The position numbers and the translations under genes were made by a program. 64,000 nucleotides of DNA from Parashewanella sp049608225. GTDB taxonomy: Bacteria; Pseudomonadota; Gammaproteobacteria; Enterobacterales; Shewanellaceae. The DNA lies in contig JBMYXI010000007.1 in the NCBI GenBank assembly GCA_049608225.1, forward strand, positions 10,339-74,338. Direction: 5' to 3'. Positions within the stretch are counted from its first letter, which is position 1, and every line of letters starts with the position of its first letter. A model generated the notes under the pieces. That model worked only from the letters and a program-made list of their open reading frames with translations. It searched no databases and had not been told where the DNA came from. Shown here in pieces: positions 51,386 through 60,036 of the stretch.

Positions 51386-52627
51386 GTGTCTATTCGTATT
51401 TCTAAAATAATTAAAATCGTCTTATTTGGTGGTTTGGCTTGCATCCCGTTTTTGTCGAATGCGACTTTTGCTGCAGGTTATGTAGTTCAACCTGAGTCAA
51501 GAGCTTACGCTTGCGAACTGGGTCATAACAGCCAGTGTGGCGAAGTTAAGTATATGCCTGAGGCGATTTCCGCTAGCATTGATTTTACTGATGTAGATAT
51601 TCCTAAATTGAATGGGCATATAGTCAGCGCTGGTAATTCGTCATTCAATGCATTAGATGAGCAAAGCCCTGATCGTTGGTGCCAAAAGAATGAAATGGTG
51701 GCTGGCGATCAAATATTTAAATGGCATATAACTGAGCCCGAAAAAACCAAAAACTGGCGTTATTACATTACTAAATCAAACTGGGATCCATATTTACCTT
51801 TAACTCGTTCAAGTTTTGAAGATAAGCCGTTTTGCATCATCAATGGTGACGGGGCTGCGCCAGAAGGGGATATAAGTCAAACTTGTACAGTCCCTCAAGA
51901 TCATAAAGGCTATCAAGTGATTATGGCCGTTTGGGATATTGCTAATACCCCAAAAAGTTATTATCAAGCCATTGATGTCGACATTATTAAGCAAGCAAAC
52001 ACCCCTTCTAAAAGAGTACAAATTGGCACTATTAATCCTGAAGCTAACTTGAGCCAAGGTGATGTGGTTACGGCGACCTTATTTGACCATCAAGGCAATA
52101 AAATGCCAGAACATTTGAGTGTTGAAATTGGTGATAAAAAGCAAGGTAATGCCAACTTCTGGTCGCACAATTTAGCAGAAATGATAAATAAAAATTTGGC
52201 GGGTATTCGCGCAGGACAAAAAACCTTACAAGGTATGGTAATGCCCATGTACAGCTGCAATCTAGTGTATGCTTCTGAACACAGTGCGGCGGGTCATTTC
52301 GAGACTCAAATAACTAAGGCCAGAGATATTAAAAGTGACGATTTTAAAATCGTTAATATGGATGAAACGCTACCTATAACCAAGTCGAGAAGTGTCAATA
52401 TTCATTTTACCATTGATACTCAAGTTAAAGGTAAGCTTGAAATAAAAGCATTTGATAAAAACGGAATTGCAGTGGGGTTTGACAATTCAACTTTGCACAG
52501 CGGGATCGATAAAATTTCATTTTCAGTCAAGTCGGCACAACAAGGACAATTGCGGTTAGAACTGATTTTTAGAACGAGTTTAGGCTCTATCATTCAAAAA
52601 GAAAGATACGTTCAGATTACGAGTTGA
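51386..52627 (+). CDS. Secreted GbpA/CBP21-like AA10 LPMO homologue lacking the copper ligands
   Basis: A 413-residue exported protein with a signal peptide (residues 1-29), an AA10 LPMO-like domain (about 30-205: GYVVQPESRAYACELGHNSQ, LDEQSPDRWCQ, WRYYITKSNWDP, VIMAVWDIANT) and a GbpA domain-2-like region after it. The AA10 histidine brace needs the N-terminal His and a second His; here the first is Ala30 (AGYVVQP instead of HGYV) and the second is Glu119 (TEPEKTKNW instead of TARHSTTSW of CBP21). It should not bind copper as an LPMO and may be a chitin- or glycan-binding protein. The start is a GTG. The chitin-binding C-terminal domain of GbpA is missing. Confidence 0.85.
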   Translation: MSIRISKIIKIVLFGGLACIPFLSNATFAAGYVVQPESRAYACELGHNSQCGEVKYMPEAISASIDFTDVDIPKLNGHIVSAGNSSFNALDEQSPDRWCQKNEMVAGDQIFKWHITEPEKTKNWRYYITKSNWDPYLPLTRSSFEDKPFCIINGDGAAPEGDISQTCTVPQDHKGYQVIMAVWDIANTPKSYYQAIDVDIIKQANTPSKRVQIGTINPEANLSQGDVVTATLFDHQGNKMPEHLSVEIGDKKQGNANFWSHNLAEMINKNLAGIRAGQKTLQGMVMPMYSCNLVYASEHSAAGHFETQITKARDIKSDDFKIVNMDETLPITKSRSVNIHFTIDTQVKGKLEIKAFDKNGIAVGFDNSTLHSGIDKISFSVKSAQQGQLRLELIFRTSLGSIIQKERYVQITS

Positions 52628-52797
52628 ACTTGATAATGTTTTTGAATTGTTTAACGATGGAGGGACTTGCTCGATCGATTCGCATCTGATAGCTTCGAAC
52701 ATAACTCGTGGAAATGCGAGCATATTTATGCGGTTCTCTTGTATGAAAATTACTGGATATAAATATGTCAATTAAATAATAACAATAGGAACTATCA

Positions 52798-54000
52798 GTG
52801 AACTCAAAAATGCTTGGCTCTATCGCCATCGTTTCAGGAACTGCTATTGGTGGTGGCATGCTCGCCTTACCTTTAGCAATGGCAGGACTTGGAACCTTCC
52901 CCGCGTTAATTTTACTTGCCGTATTATGGGCTGTTTCAGCATACAGTGCGTTACTTATGTTGGAAATTAATCTGAAATCTGGTGTCGGTGATAATGTTCA
53001 TGCCATCACAGGGAAAATCCTCGGCAAGATCGGACAATTTCTACAAGGGGCATCATTTCTGAGTTTATTGTATGCATTAACTATGGTGTATTTACTGGGC
53101 GGCTCTACCTTGCTTGATGCAAAATACGAAATGTTAACCGGACGCAACATGGACTCCAAAACAGCGATAATGGCATTTACTTTGATCTTTGGGGGATTGA
53201 TTGCCGTTGGTGTTGCTTGGGTTGATAGGGTTTCACGCTTTTTCTTCCCGTTAATGATCACCTTACTCGTGGTGCTGGTGGCGTTTTTATTGCCTGAGGT
53301 GAGCTTATCAAGCTTGGTCTCTGATACCATCAAAAGCGGCATTGAGCAGGGCGGTGTATCTGGCATCATTATGGCCGCAGTACCTGTTGCATTCACCTCC
53401 TTTGGTTTTCATGTTTGCATTGCAACTTTAGTAGGCTATTTAGATGGCGAAGTTAAATCGCTGAAAAAAGTATTGCTTATTGGCTCAACCATTCCATTAA
53501 TTTGTTATATCTTTTGGCTATTAGTGACGGTAGGCACTGTTGGTGGTGATGCAATAAATAGTTTTAATGGTTCATTACCTGCGCTTGTGAAAGCGCTGCA
53601 AGACGTGGCTCAATTTTCTTTTATTGATAAATGCATCACTTTTTTCGCTGATTTAGCTTTAGTGACTTCGTTTCTTGGTGTGACCATGAGCTTATTCGAT
53701 TTCCTGGCGGAATTAACCCGTGCGAAAAACAATGCAGTAGGTCGAGCGCAAACTTGGTTACTGACCTTCATTCCACCGTTATTGTGCGCGCTGTTTTATC
53801 CTGATGGTTTTGTTAAAGTACTTGGTTATGCTGCTATACCGCTGGTGATGATGGTGATATTTCTACCTATTGCGATGGCAGTTAAGCAGCGTAAGCAAAC
53901 GCCAGCTGGTTTTCAGGTTGCGGGTGGCAATAGCGCTCTAGTCGTCTTAGGTCTAGTTGGTATCGGGATAATTGTTGCGCAGCTTATGTCAGCAGGGTAA
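52798..54000 (+). CDS. Aromatic amino acid permease (HAAAP family, TyrP/Mtr-like)
   Basis: A 400-residue inner-membrane proton symporter with 11 helices, starting with the family's LGSIAIVSGTAIGGGMLALPLA. Other typical parts are VPVAFTSFGFHVCIATLVGYL and SFLGVTMSLFDFLAE. It probably imports tyrosine or tryptophan. The start is GTG at 52798 with AGGAA nine bases upstream. A good terminator follows. Confidence 0.92.
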   Translation: MNSKMLGSIAIVSGTAIGGGMLALPLAMAGLGTFPALILLAVLWAVSAYSALLMLEINLKSGVGDNVHAITGKILGKIGQFLQGASFLSLLYALTMVYLLGGSTLLDAKYEMLTGRNMDSKTAIMAFTLIFGGLIAVGVAWVDRVSRFFFPLMITLLVVLVAFLLPEVSLSSLVSDTIKSGIEQGGVSGIIMAAVPVAFTSFGFHVCIATLVGYLDGEVKSLKKVLLIGSTIPLICYIFWLLVTVGTVGGDAINSFNGSLPALVKALQDVAQFSFIDKCITFFADLALVTSFLGVTMSLFDFLAELTRAKNNAVGRAQTWLLTFIPPLLCALFYPDGFVKVLGYAAIPLVMMVIFLPIAMAVKQRKQTPAGFQVAGGNSALVVLGLVGIGIIVAQLMSAG

Positions 54001-54055
54001 TGTTCTGTAACAAAAAGTGCAACATCGAAATCTAGCACTTCTCTGTTGTTATGGT

Positions 54056-54083
54056 AAAGTCGGGCGCTATGCTCGGCTTTTTT
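54056..54083 (+). terminator. Rho-independent terminator after the permease gene
   Basis: A 10-bp stem AAAGTCGGGC / GCTCGGCTTT with two G-U pairs, loop GCTAT and a run of six T. Confidence 0.8.
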
Positions 54084-54118
54084 GTTGGGCGTTATAAAAT
54101 AATAAGGAAGATCAACAA

Positions 54119-56275
54119 ATGAAAAAGTGGCTACTTACAGCAGCGATTGCTGCTAGTTGCACTGCGACTGCCGATGAAGGTATGTGGCAGCCGTATCAAT
54201 TACCTGCAATGGCAGATGAATTAAAAGCAAAAGGCCTTGAAATTAGTGCTGATTCAATTTCAAAATTAACTGAATTTCCAATGAATGCGGTCATCAGTCT
54301 TGGCGGTTGTACGGCATCATTTGTATCACCGAAAGGTCTGGTTGTTACCAACCACCATTGTGCTTATGGTTCGATCCAGTATAACTCAACGGCTGATAAT
54401 AACTTATTGAAAGATGGTTTCTTAGCCAAAACATTTAAAGATGAATTACCTGCTGCTCCGGGCTCTCGCGTTTATGTTACTGAATCAGTAACGAATGTGA
54501 CCGAGCAAGTGAAATCGGGTTTAGAAAATAAAACCGGCAATGACTTTTATAAGGGCGTTGAAGCAAAAGAAAAATCACTGGTTTCTGAGTGTGAAAAAGA
54601 AGATGGCTATCGTTGTAATGTTTACAGCTTCCACGGTGGTTTAGAATATTACCTGATCAAGCAAATGGAAATCCGCGATGTGCGCTTAGTGTATAACCCA
54701 GCCGGCAGTGTGGGTAAGTATGGCGGTGATATCGATAACTGGATGTGGCCTCGTCACACTGGCGATTTTTCTTTCTACCGCGCTTATGTTAACAAGGCAG
54801 GTAAACCTGCTGACTTCAGCAAAGATAATGTGCCTTATGAGCCAAAAAGTTTCTTAAAAGTGTCTGCTAAAGGTGTTCAGGAAGGTGATTTCGTTATGGT
54901 GACTGGCTACCCAGGCCGAACCAACCGTTATCGCACTGCAGCAGAAGTTGAAAACACTTTTGGTTGGAACTATCCAGAAAGCAAAATGCTTCGTGAAAAA
55001 ATTATCAGCATCATTAAAGAAACTGCACCAGAAGGCAGTGATGATCGTATTAAGTACGAAAGCACCTTAGCTGGTTTGGCTAACTATGCGAAGAACTTCA
55101 CTTCAATGATTGAGTTTTATGGTAAGTCTACCATGCTACAAGATCGCAAAGATCGTGAAGCGGCGTTAGAAAACTGGATCAATGCTGATGCAAAGCGTCA
55201 AGCTGAATATGGTTCAACACTTGCTGAATTAACGAAACTGGTTAAGCAAGGTGAAGAGCATCAAGAAAGAAACTTGCTGCTTGGTTATATGGGCTACAGT
55301 TCAATGATGAGCAGCGCTCGTCGCCTGTACCGCTTAGCTCATGAAAAACAAATGCCAGATGCTATGCGTGAACCTGGTTATCAAGATCGTGATATGAAGC
55401 GTTTCACTTCTGGTATGACACGCATTGACCGTCGCTATGCACCAAAAGTAGAAAAGGCAATTTTGTTTGATTTACTTTCTCGCTATGCAAAATTACCAAA
55501 GTCAGAGCGTTATGCCGCGTTAGACAAGGTGTTTGGCTTAACTAATGGTTTTGACGCTAAGCGTTTAATGAAACGCTTAGATGCAATGTACGCCAAAACC
55601 AAGCTAGGGACGAAAGAAACACGCCTTGGTTGGATGAATAAATCAGTTGCGGACTTCAAAGCATCGAATGATCCATTTATTCAATACGCAGTGAGCATGT
55701 ACGATACGCAAATGGCGCAAGAGAAAAAAGCCAAAGAGCGTGCAGGTAAGCTAATGAAAGTTCGCCCACAGTATATGGCTGCAATCATTGCTTATAATCG
55801 TGAACTTGGTAAACCTGTTTATGCTGACGCTAACTCAAGCTTACGCGTAAGCGTGGGTCACGTTAAAGGGTATTCTCCTGAAGATGGTTTGTATGCTGTG
55901 CCGTTTACTCGTTTAGAGGGCATAGTTCAAAAAGATACAGGAAAAGATCCATTCGATGCGCCGAAAAAGCAGTTAGAGCTGATCAAGCAAAAACAGTACG
56001 GTGATTACTACATGAAAGAAATTGACTCCGTACCGGTTAATTTCTTATCAACTCTTGATACCACAGGTGGTAACTCAGGTTCTCCAACTTTAAATGGTCG
56101 TGCTGAATTGGTTGGTTTACTGTTTGACGGTGTGTATGAAAGCATCATCGGTGATTGGGGTTATGATCCTGTGACTAACCGTTCAATTCAGGTTGATAGC
56201 CGTTATATGCTTTGGGTCATGAAGTACCTAGATAATGCTGATAACTTGTTAGAAGAAATGGAAATTGTGAAGTAA
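54119..56275 (+). CDS. S46 family dipeptidyl peptidase (DPP7-like)
   Basis: A 718-residue exported serine peptidase with a signal peptide (to about residue 18, ATA-DEG). The chymotrypsin-type half-barrels carry the catalytic His in VVTNHHCAYGSIQ (His80) and Ser653 in GGNSGSPTLNG. Eighteen residues after the Ser is Gly671 (LLFDGVYES); in this family Gly there marks DPP7 (hydrophobic P1), while Arg marks DPP11 (acidic P1). It should release dipeptides from oligopeptides in the periplasm, supplying amino acids. RBS AAGGAAG is eight bases upstream. Monocistronic with a terminator. Confidence 0.95.
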   Translation: MKKWLLTAAIAASCTATADEGMWQPYQLPAMADELKAKGLEISADSISKLTEFPMNAVISLGGCTASFVSPKGLVVTNHHCAYGSIQYNSTADNNLLKDGFLAKTFKDELPAAPGSRVYVTESVTNVTEQVKSGLENKTGNDFYKGVEAKEKSLVSECEKEDGYRCNVYSFHGGLEYYLIKQMEIRDVRLVYNPAGSVGKYGGDIDNWMWPRHTGDFSFYRAYVNKAGKPADFSKDNVPYEPKSFLKVSAKGVQEGDFVMVTGYPGRTNRYRTAAEVENTFGWNYPESKMLREKIISIIKETAPEGSDDRIKYESTLAGLANYAKNFTSMIEFYGKSTMLQDRKDREAALENWINADAKRQAEYGSTLAELTKLVKQGEEHQERNLLLGYMGYSSMMSSARRLYRLAHEKQMPDAMREPGYQDRDMKRFTSGMTRIDRRYAPKVEKAILFDLLSRYAKLPKSERYAALDKVFGLTNGFDAKRLMKRLDAMYAKTKLGTKETRLGWMNKSVADFKASNDPFIQYAVSMYDTQMAQEKKAKERAGKLMKVRPQYMAAIIAYNRELGKPVYADANSSLRVSVGHVKGYSPEDGLYAVPFTRLEGIVQKDTGKDPFDAPKKQLELIKQKQYGDYYMKEIDSVPVNFLSTLDTTGGNSGSPTLNGRAELVGLLFDGVYESIIGDWGYDPVTNRSIQVDSRYMLWVMKYLDNADNLLEEMEIVK

Positions 56276-56290
56276 ATCACGATGGTTAAC

Positions 56291-56316
56291 AGCAGCTCAA
56301 AAGAGCTGCTGTTTTA
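56291..56316 (+). terminator. Rho-independent terminator after the S46 peptidase
   Basis: Stem AGCAGCTC / GAGCTGCT, loop AAAA, followed by GTTTTAT, 15 bases after the stop codon. It also lies just past the stop of the convergent small gene. Confidence 0.85.
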
Positions 56317-56325
56317 TCGTTAATA

Positions 56326-56646
56326 TCATTCAAGACAGTTACAATCATTTGGTCCCCCCTCACATTGACCCGCCCAATAAGCAATGAACTCACCACAAAA
56401 TCTTAGACAACATTCCGTTGTTATGTCTTCGTCACAGAAAAAGGCAACGAAGGCGTTTGACGGTGTTTTTGTTTTTTCTGTTTGGTTTGTTGCATCATAG
56501 TTGTTTTTATTCGCTTGAACTTTTGACTTTGAGCTATCAACCTTCTTAGGTTGTTCGGCAATAGGTGTGTTTGGAGCGATACTTGGGTCTGCCACTAATA
56601 AAGGGGATGTTTCTGTTGTCGTTACACTTGTCGTTGCAGTTGCCAT
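56326..56646 (-). CDS. Small Cys-rich unknown protein
   Basis: A 106-residue protein. The first 70 residues are Thr/Ser/Lys/Asn-rich and disordered (MATATTSVTTTETSPLLVAD); the last 40 hold seven cysteines (CDEDITTECCLRFCGEFIAY, then CEGGPNDCNC) around a short hydrophobic helix, so a small disulphide-bonded or metal-binding domain, or a membrane-interacting tail. The TETSPLLVAD motif resembles EKTPLLIT in the small membrane protein at 16432-16782. No known family. Ser/Thr-rich N-termini are seen in type III secreted proteins, which is only suggestive. Confidence 0.6.
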   Translation of the reverse strand: MATATTSVTTTETSPLLVADPSIAPNTPIAEQPKKVDSSKSKVQANKNNYDATNQTEKTKTPSNAFVAFFCDEDITTECCLRFCGEFIAYWAGQCEGGPNDCNCLE

Positions 56647-56817
56647 AAATCATTACCTCGTTTCATCGCCTTCATTGAACGAACGTGAACTTACTACTTC
56701 ATCGTGACACTTTGTGATAAGTCTTTATCGTCATCTGATAGTGCTGATTGACCTTGTATAAGATTACACTTGAATAAGCATTTTTGAGATTAAGATATAG
56801 TGAAAATGTGTTTATAA

Positions 56818-57543
56818 TTAGATGGTTTTTACCTTGTGTGTGTTCCAGACTGTTGCGTGACTATCTTGTAGAAGGGCATCTGCAAGCTGTATCAGCTCAA
56901 GTTTAGATAGCGGTGCGATGTAGGGTTGCAGATAAAGCTTTGGCCTGCGGCAAGAATAAGCGTCTAAAGCATATTGTGCCAGCTGAGTTGCAATTAAGCT
57001 GTATTTTCGATTTTGCATTTGTGAAAGTAGATCGATAGCAACATTAATATTAAAATCTTGGATCAACTTGTTTAAAAATAAGCAAGTTCCGAACATTAAT
57101 GGCATGCTGGTACTGCATTTCTGTATGAAGCTGAGAAAGTGTTTTGAGACGTGATCGCAAATAAAAGCACCGTATTTGGGGATTGATTTCACATACATGC
57201 CTTGCTGAGTAAACCCTTTTAAAAATTCATGTTTTGCGCAAAGGTAATAAGCGCTTTGAGGAATATCTCTGCGTTGTCGTAGCTGAGCACAAAGATCGAC
57301 AAAATGACTGCTACTATCGAAAGATAAACCATCCTGAGGAGGATTGATCACGCTAGTATCAAACGGTGGATATGACTTAGCAAAAGATTGGCAAGAAGGC
57401 GAAACTAGCCAGTCTATTGTATATAGCGGAATGGCTTTTTTTGCACAATATTCATCGGGCTCTTCAACCGTTGAGTCATCAATAGGATCAGTCGGGTATG
57501 AATCTGTTAATGAATCTGTAGACTTTGCAATATTAGAAAACAT
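56818..57543 (-). CDS. Unknown 241-residue protein
   Basis: Not recognised. An N-terminal acidic, Ser/Asp/Pro-rich region (residues 1-95) precedes a helical domain with several cysteines (SAYYLCAKHEFLKGFTQQ, YGAFICDHVSKHFLSFIQ, LMFGTCLFLNKLIQDF, QLAQYALDAYSCRRP). No signal peptide. The layout of a disordered N-terminus and helical C-terminal domain fits a secreted effector but also many cytoplasmic proteins. Stand-alone; next gene on this strand is nhaC. Confidence 0.6.
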   Translation of the reverse strand: MFSNIAKSTDSLTDSYPTDPIDDSTVEEPDEYCAKKAIPLYTIDWLVSPSCQSFAKSYPPFDTSVINPPQDGLSFDSSSHFVDLCAQLRQRRDIPQSAYYLCAKHEFLKGFTQQGMYVKSIPKYGAFICDHVSKHFLSFIQKCSTSMPLMFGTCLFLNKLIQDFNINVAIDLLSQMQNRKYSLIATQLAQYALDAYSCRRPKLYLQPYIAPLSKLELIQLADALLQDSHATVWNTHKVKTI

Positions 57544-57633
57544 CTTTTCAAATTATGACGATTGATGGATGTTTTTTTGACAACATAAAAACAGAAACGT
57601 CACAGATGTTTTCATTCTCAAATAGAATAAAAA

Positions 57634-58944
57634 CTACTTTCTTATTCCAATAATAACTAAAGAGACGACAGCTAGTACCATGCAGTACCATGCGTGGAGT
57701 CCAGCTTCTATTGGCGTTATGCTGAAAATGGAACCAATTAGCAGTGCTTGTGCGCCAAAGGGCAGAATACCTTGAACGATGCAGGCAAAGATGTCTAAGA
57801 GGCTCGCAGATCGCTTGGCACTGATATTGTGCTTTTCAGCTAATGATTTAGCAATTCCACCAGTGATAACTATCGACACAGTATTATTAGCAACACAGGC
57901 GTTTGTCAGTGCTACCATTGAAGCTATGCTAACTTCTACAAGTTTTGGTGATTGGGAGTTTGATTTTGTTGATAAGCGCCTGATAGTAGACTCTATTTTT
58001 TGACGAATGAATTGCAAGCCGCCTTGTTGCTGTATTAATGCGGCTAACCCACCGACAAGCATAGATAAAATGAAAATCTCTTGCATATTACCAAAGCCTG
58101 TATATATGTCTTGGCTGAACTGTAATACAGAATAGCCGCCCTCGATAAATCCAGTTACTCCCGCAAATAAAATGCCGAGGGTTAAAACCACAAACACATT
58201 CAAGCCGACAACAGCAAGAATAAGGATCATTAAGTAGGGTAACACTTTTAAGATGTCGTAACTTTGAGGTACTAACTCCGTTTGCCCTTCAGCGCTGAAA
58301 GTAAAAAGAAGTAAGGTTATGATGGCTGCTGGGATAGAAAAAACGAGATTTTCTTTAAATTTATCTTTCATTTCACAACCTTGAGTTCGGGTTGCAGCAA
58401 TGGTTGTATCTGAAATGATGGATAAGTTATCTCCAAATAGTGCGCCGGAAATTACCGCGCCAGCCATGAGTTCTGGTGCTATGTTGGTTTGGTTTACCAC
58501 ACCAAAAGCAACAGGAGCGACAGCGGCGATGGTTCCCATAGACGTTCCCATCGAAACCGCAATAAAGGCAGATATAAGAAAAAAGCCTGGGAGTAGATAA
58601 TCTGCTGGAATAAAAGAAAGCCCCATTGCAACCGTTGCGTCTACACCACCAGTTGCTTTCGCAACAGCGGCAAAGGCGCCAGCCAACAAAAAAATCATAC
58701 ACATGGTGATGATATTACTATGGCCAATACCGGCAATAAAAGTATCAATAGCCTGATTCAGTTTTTGCTTTGATAGCAGAATTGACAGCATGATAGCAGG
58801 TAAAATAGATACCACACTCGGGAGTTGGTAAAAGGCATAATCAATATTTTGACTTTCAAAATACAGACCTGTACCGACAAATAAAGTAATGAAAATGGCG
58901 AGAGGAAACAGCGTTAGCGCAGAAAGTCTTTGAGGTTGATTCAC
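57634..58944 (-). CDS. NhaC-family Na+/H+ antiporter
   Basis: A 436-residue inner-membrane protein with about 11 helices. NhaC-type motifs include MGTSMGTIAAVAPVAFGVVN, AGAVISGALFGDNLSIISDTTIAATRTQGCEM with the conserved Asp residues of the ion path and VALTNACVANNTVSIVITGGIAK. It should exchange Na+ for H+ (some relatives exchange malate/lactate), in keeping with a marine habitat. Alone between unknown genes. Confidence 0.9.
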   Translation of the reverse strand: MNQPQRLSALTLFPLAIFITLFVGTGLYFESQNIDYAFYQLPSVVSILPAIMLSILLSKQKLNQAIDTFIAGIGHSNIITMCMIFLLAGAFAAVAKATGGVDATVAMGLSFIPADYLLPGFFLISAFIAVSMGTSMGTIAAVAPVAFGVVNQTNIAPELMAGAVISGALFGDNLSIISDTTIAATRTQGCEMKDKFKENLVFSIPAAIITLLLFTFSAEGQTELVPQSYDILKVLPYLMILILAVVGLNVFVVLTLGILFAGVTGFIEGGYSVLQFSQDIYTGFGNMQEIFILSMLVGGLAALIQQQGGLQFIRQKIESTIRRLSTKSNSQSPKLVEVSIASMVALTNACVANNTVSIVITGGIAKSLAEKHNISAKRSASLLDIFACIVQGILPFGAQALLIGSIFSITPIEAGLHAWYCMVLAVVSLVIIGIRK

Positions 58945-59131
58945 ATTATTCTCTCAAGTTTTGTTTTACATAACATTAACAATTAACTGGGGAAGCCACA
59001 AAAGAATTTTTGTTCATATGCTGGATGAATAAAACTCGATGTTTCAGCAGGCTGAAATATCGAGTCTATTGAGGAAATAAAGTGATGTCAATTTAGATGT
59101 CTAGTAGTCTACTTTGAGTATTGCTCATTGG

Positions 59132-59357
59132 TTAGCGAATATTCTGTGATATCGATTTGTTCATTTCTTGAAGCATAGTTTGCATACTATTTAGCAAGCT
59201 CACAGTGACGTTGTTCTCGGTGTGTGTCGCTTACACTTCGACGAGCATTGATAAGTTGTTTTATTTTTCTATCTTGCTTTTCTTCGCTGCCTTTAGCGCT
59301 ACCTACATGTGATAAGTGCGACATAGGGATAGAAGATATTGAACCGAAATCACTCAT
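59132..59357 (-). pseudogene. Deletion remnant of an SseB/EspA-like gene
   Basis: The minus strand from 59357 opens with MSDFGSISSIPMSHLSHVGS, a clear relative of the first 20 residues of the SseB-like protein at 60037-61059 (MSDPISGIPMSHMAHVGA). After about 48 codons the frame runs out of register and stops (56 codons in all), while another frame resumes the last 25 codons of the family (NVTVSLLNSMQTMLQEMNKS, then ISQNIR and stop at 59132). So a gene has lost its middle, about 265 codons, with a frameshift at the join. The remnant still has a good start region. Confidence 0.85.
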
Positions 59358-59381
59358 TGAACTTTCCTTAAGGAGTTATCA

Positions 59382-60002
59382 TTACTGATAATCTCTTTTA
59401 TAAACAAAATACATGTTGTGAGTTTCACTCTCACTCGACCCACATCGCATCTCTTTGAGCTGGAGCAATAAATTCACCGTGGTATCGTATGTCTGCTGAA
59501 TATTGGTTAATTGCAATCGAGCGTGTTGAGTAGAGAGTTCAATGTTTTTTAGTGCTAGATCGAGATTCCATCTCATTAGCTTAGTGTTGAATAAACTTTT
59601 TCGGGAATACTCATTTTCAGAGAGTAAATCGAAATAATCGAGTATCGACTTACCGTCAACTTTAACGTTAGTGTTTTTGAGATATTGAGTTAACTCTGAC
59701 GAAAGATCGCCTGTTGAAAATAAGAGGTGATCTGAGTGCTCAACATTCATTTTTTTGATTAAAAGCTGTATTTCTTTTGTTAGCTTTTTTTTATTGCACA
59801 AGTTGCCATAATTGCAATGAAACATCTTAGATAAATAACTCTGTATGAGATAAAGAACTGAGATACTGCTTGCGATAATCGACTTGGTATTTTCTGTAAG
59901 CCGCTTTTCACCTTTGCTGTAGATGTTGATACTCGGGAAGTTTAATAAGTTAAAGGCAGAACTTGAAACTTGAAAACTAACTCGTTGTGTACGTCCTTTC
60001 AT
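59382..60002 (-). CDS. SseB/EspA-like protein, short diverged paralogue
   Basis: A 206-residue protein from the ATG at 60002 (AGGA upstream); the frame is open to 60056, overlapping the neighbour. It aligns in three blocks with the protein at 60037-61059: SSISVLYLIQSYLSKM with GGVSVLYLFMNLLSEL, TQYLKNTNVKVDGKSILDYF with IQYMSENDVKVDGKSIEDYL, and LQLTNIQQTYDTTVNLL with LQLQKVMQTYNVTVSLL. The insert and the usual N-terminal motif are missing, and the C-terminus is different. It looks like a diverging or decaying copy of a type III filament protein. Confidence 0.7.
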   Translation of the reverse strand: MKGRTQRVSFQVSSSAFNLLNFPSINIYSKGEKRLTENTKSIIASSISVLYLIQSYLSKMFHCNYGNLCNKKKLTKEIQLLIKKMNVEHSDHLLFSTGDLSSELTQYLKNTNVKVDGKSILDYFDLLSENEYSRKSLFNTKLMRWNLDLALKNIELSTQHARLQLTNIQQTYDTTVNLLLQLKEMRCGSSESETHNMYFVYKRDYQ

Positions 60003-60036
60003 ATGCCTATTCCTATAAAGATCAACGCTCGTTAAA

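Noticed and set aside
57344..57565. A 73-codon plus-strand frame opposite the unknown gene at 56818-57543
   Set aside because: Antisense shadow of the minus-strand gene; no ribosome site and no recognisable domain.
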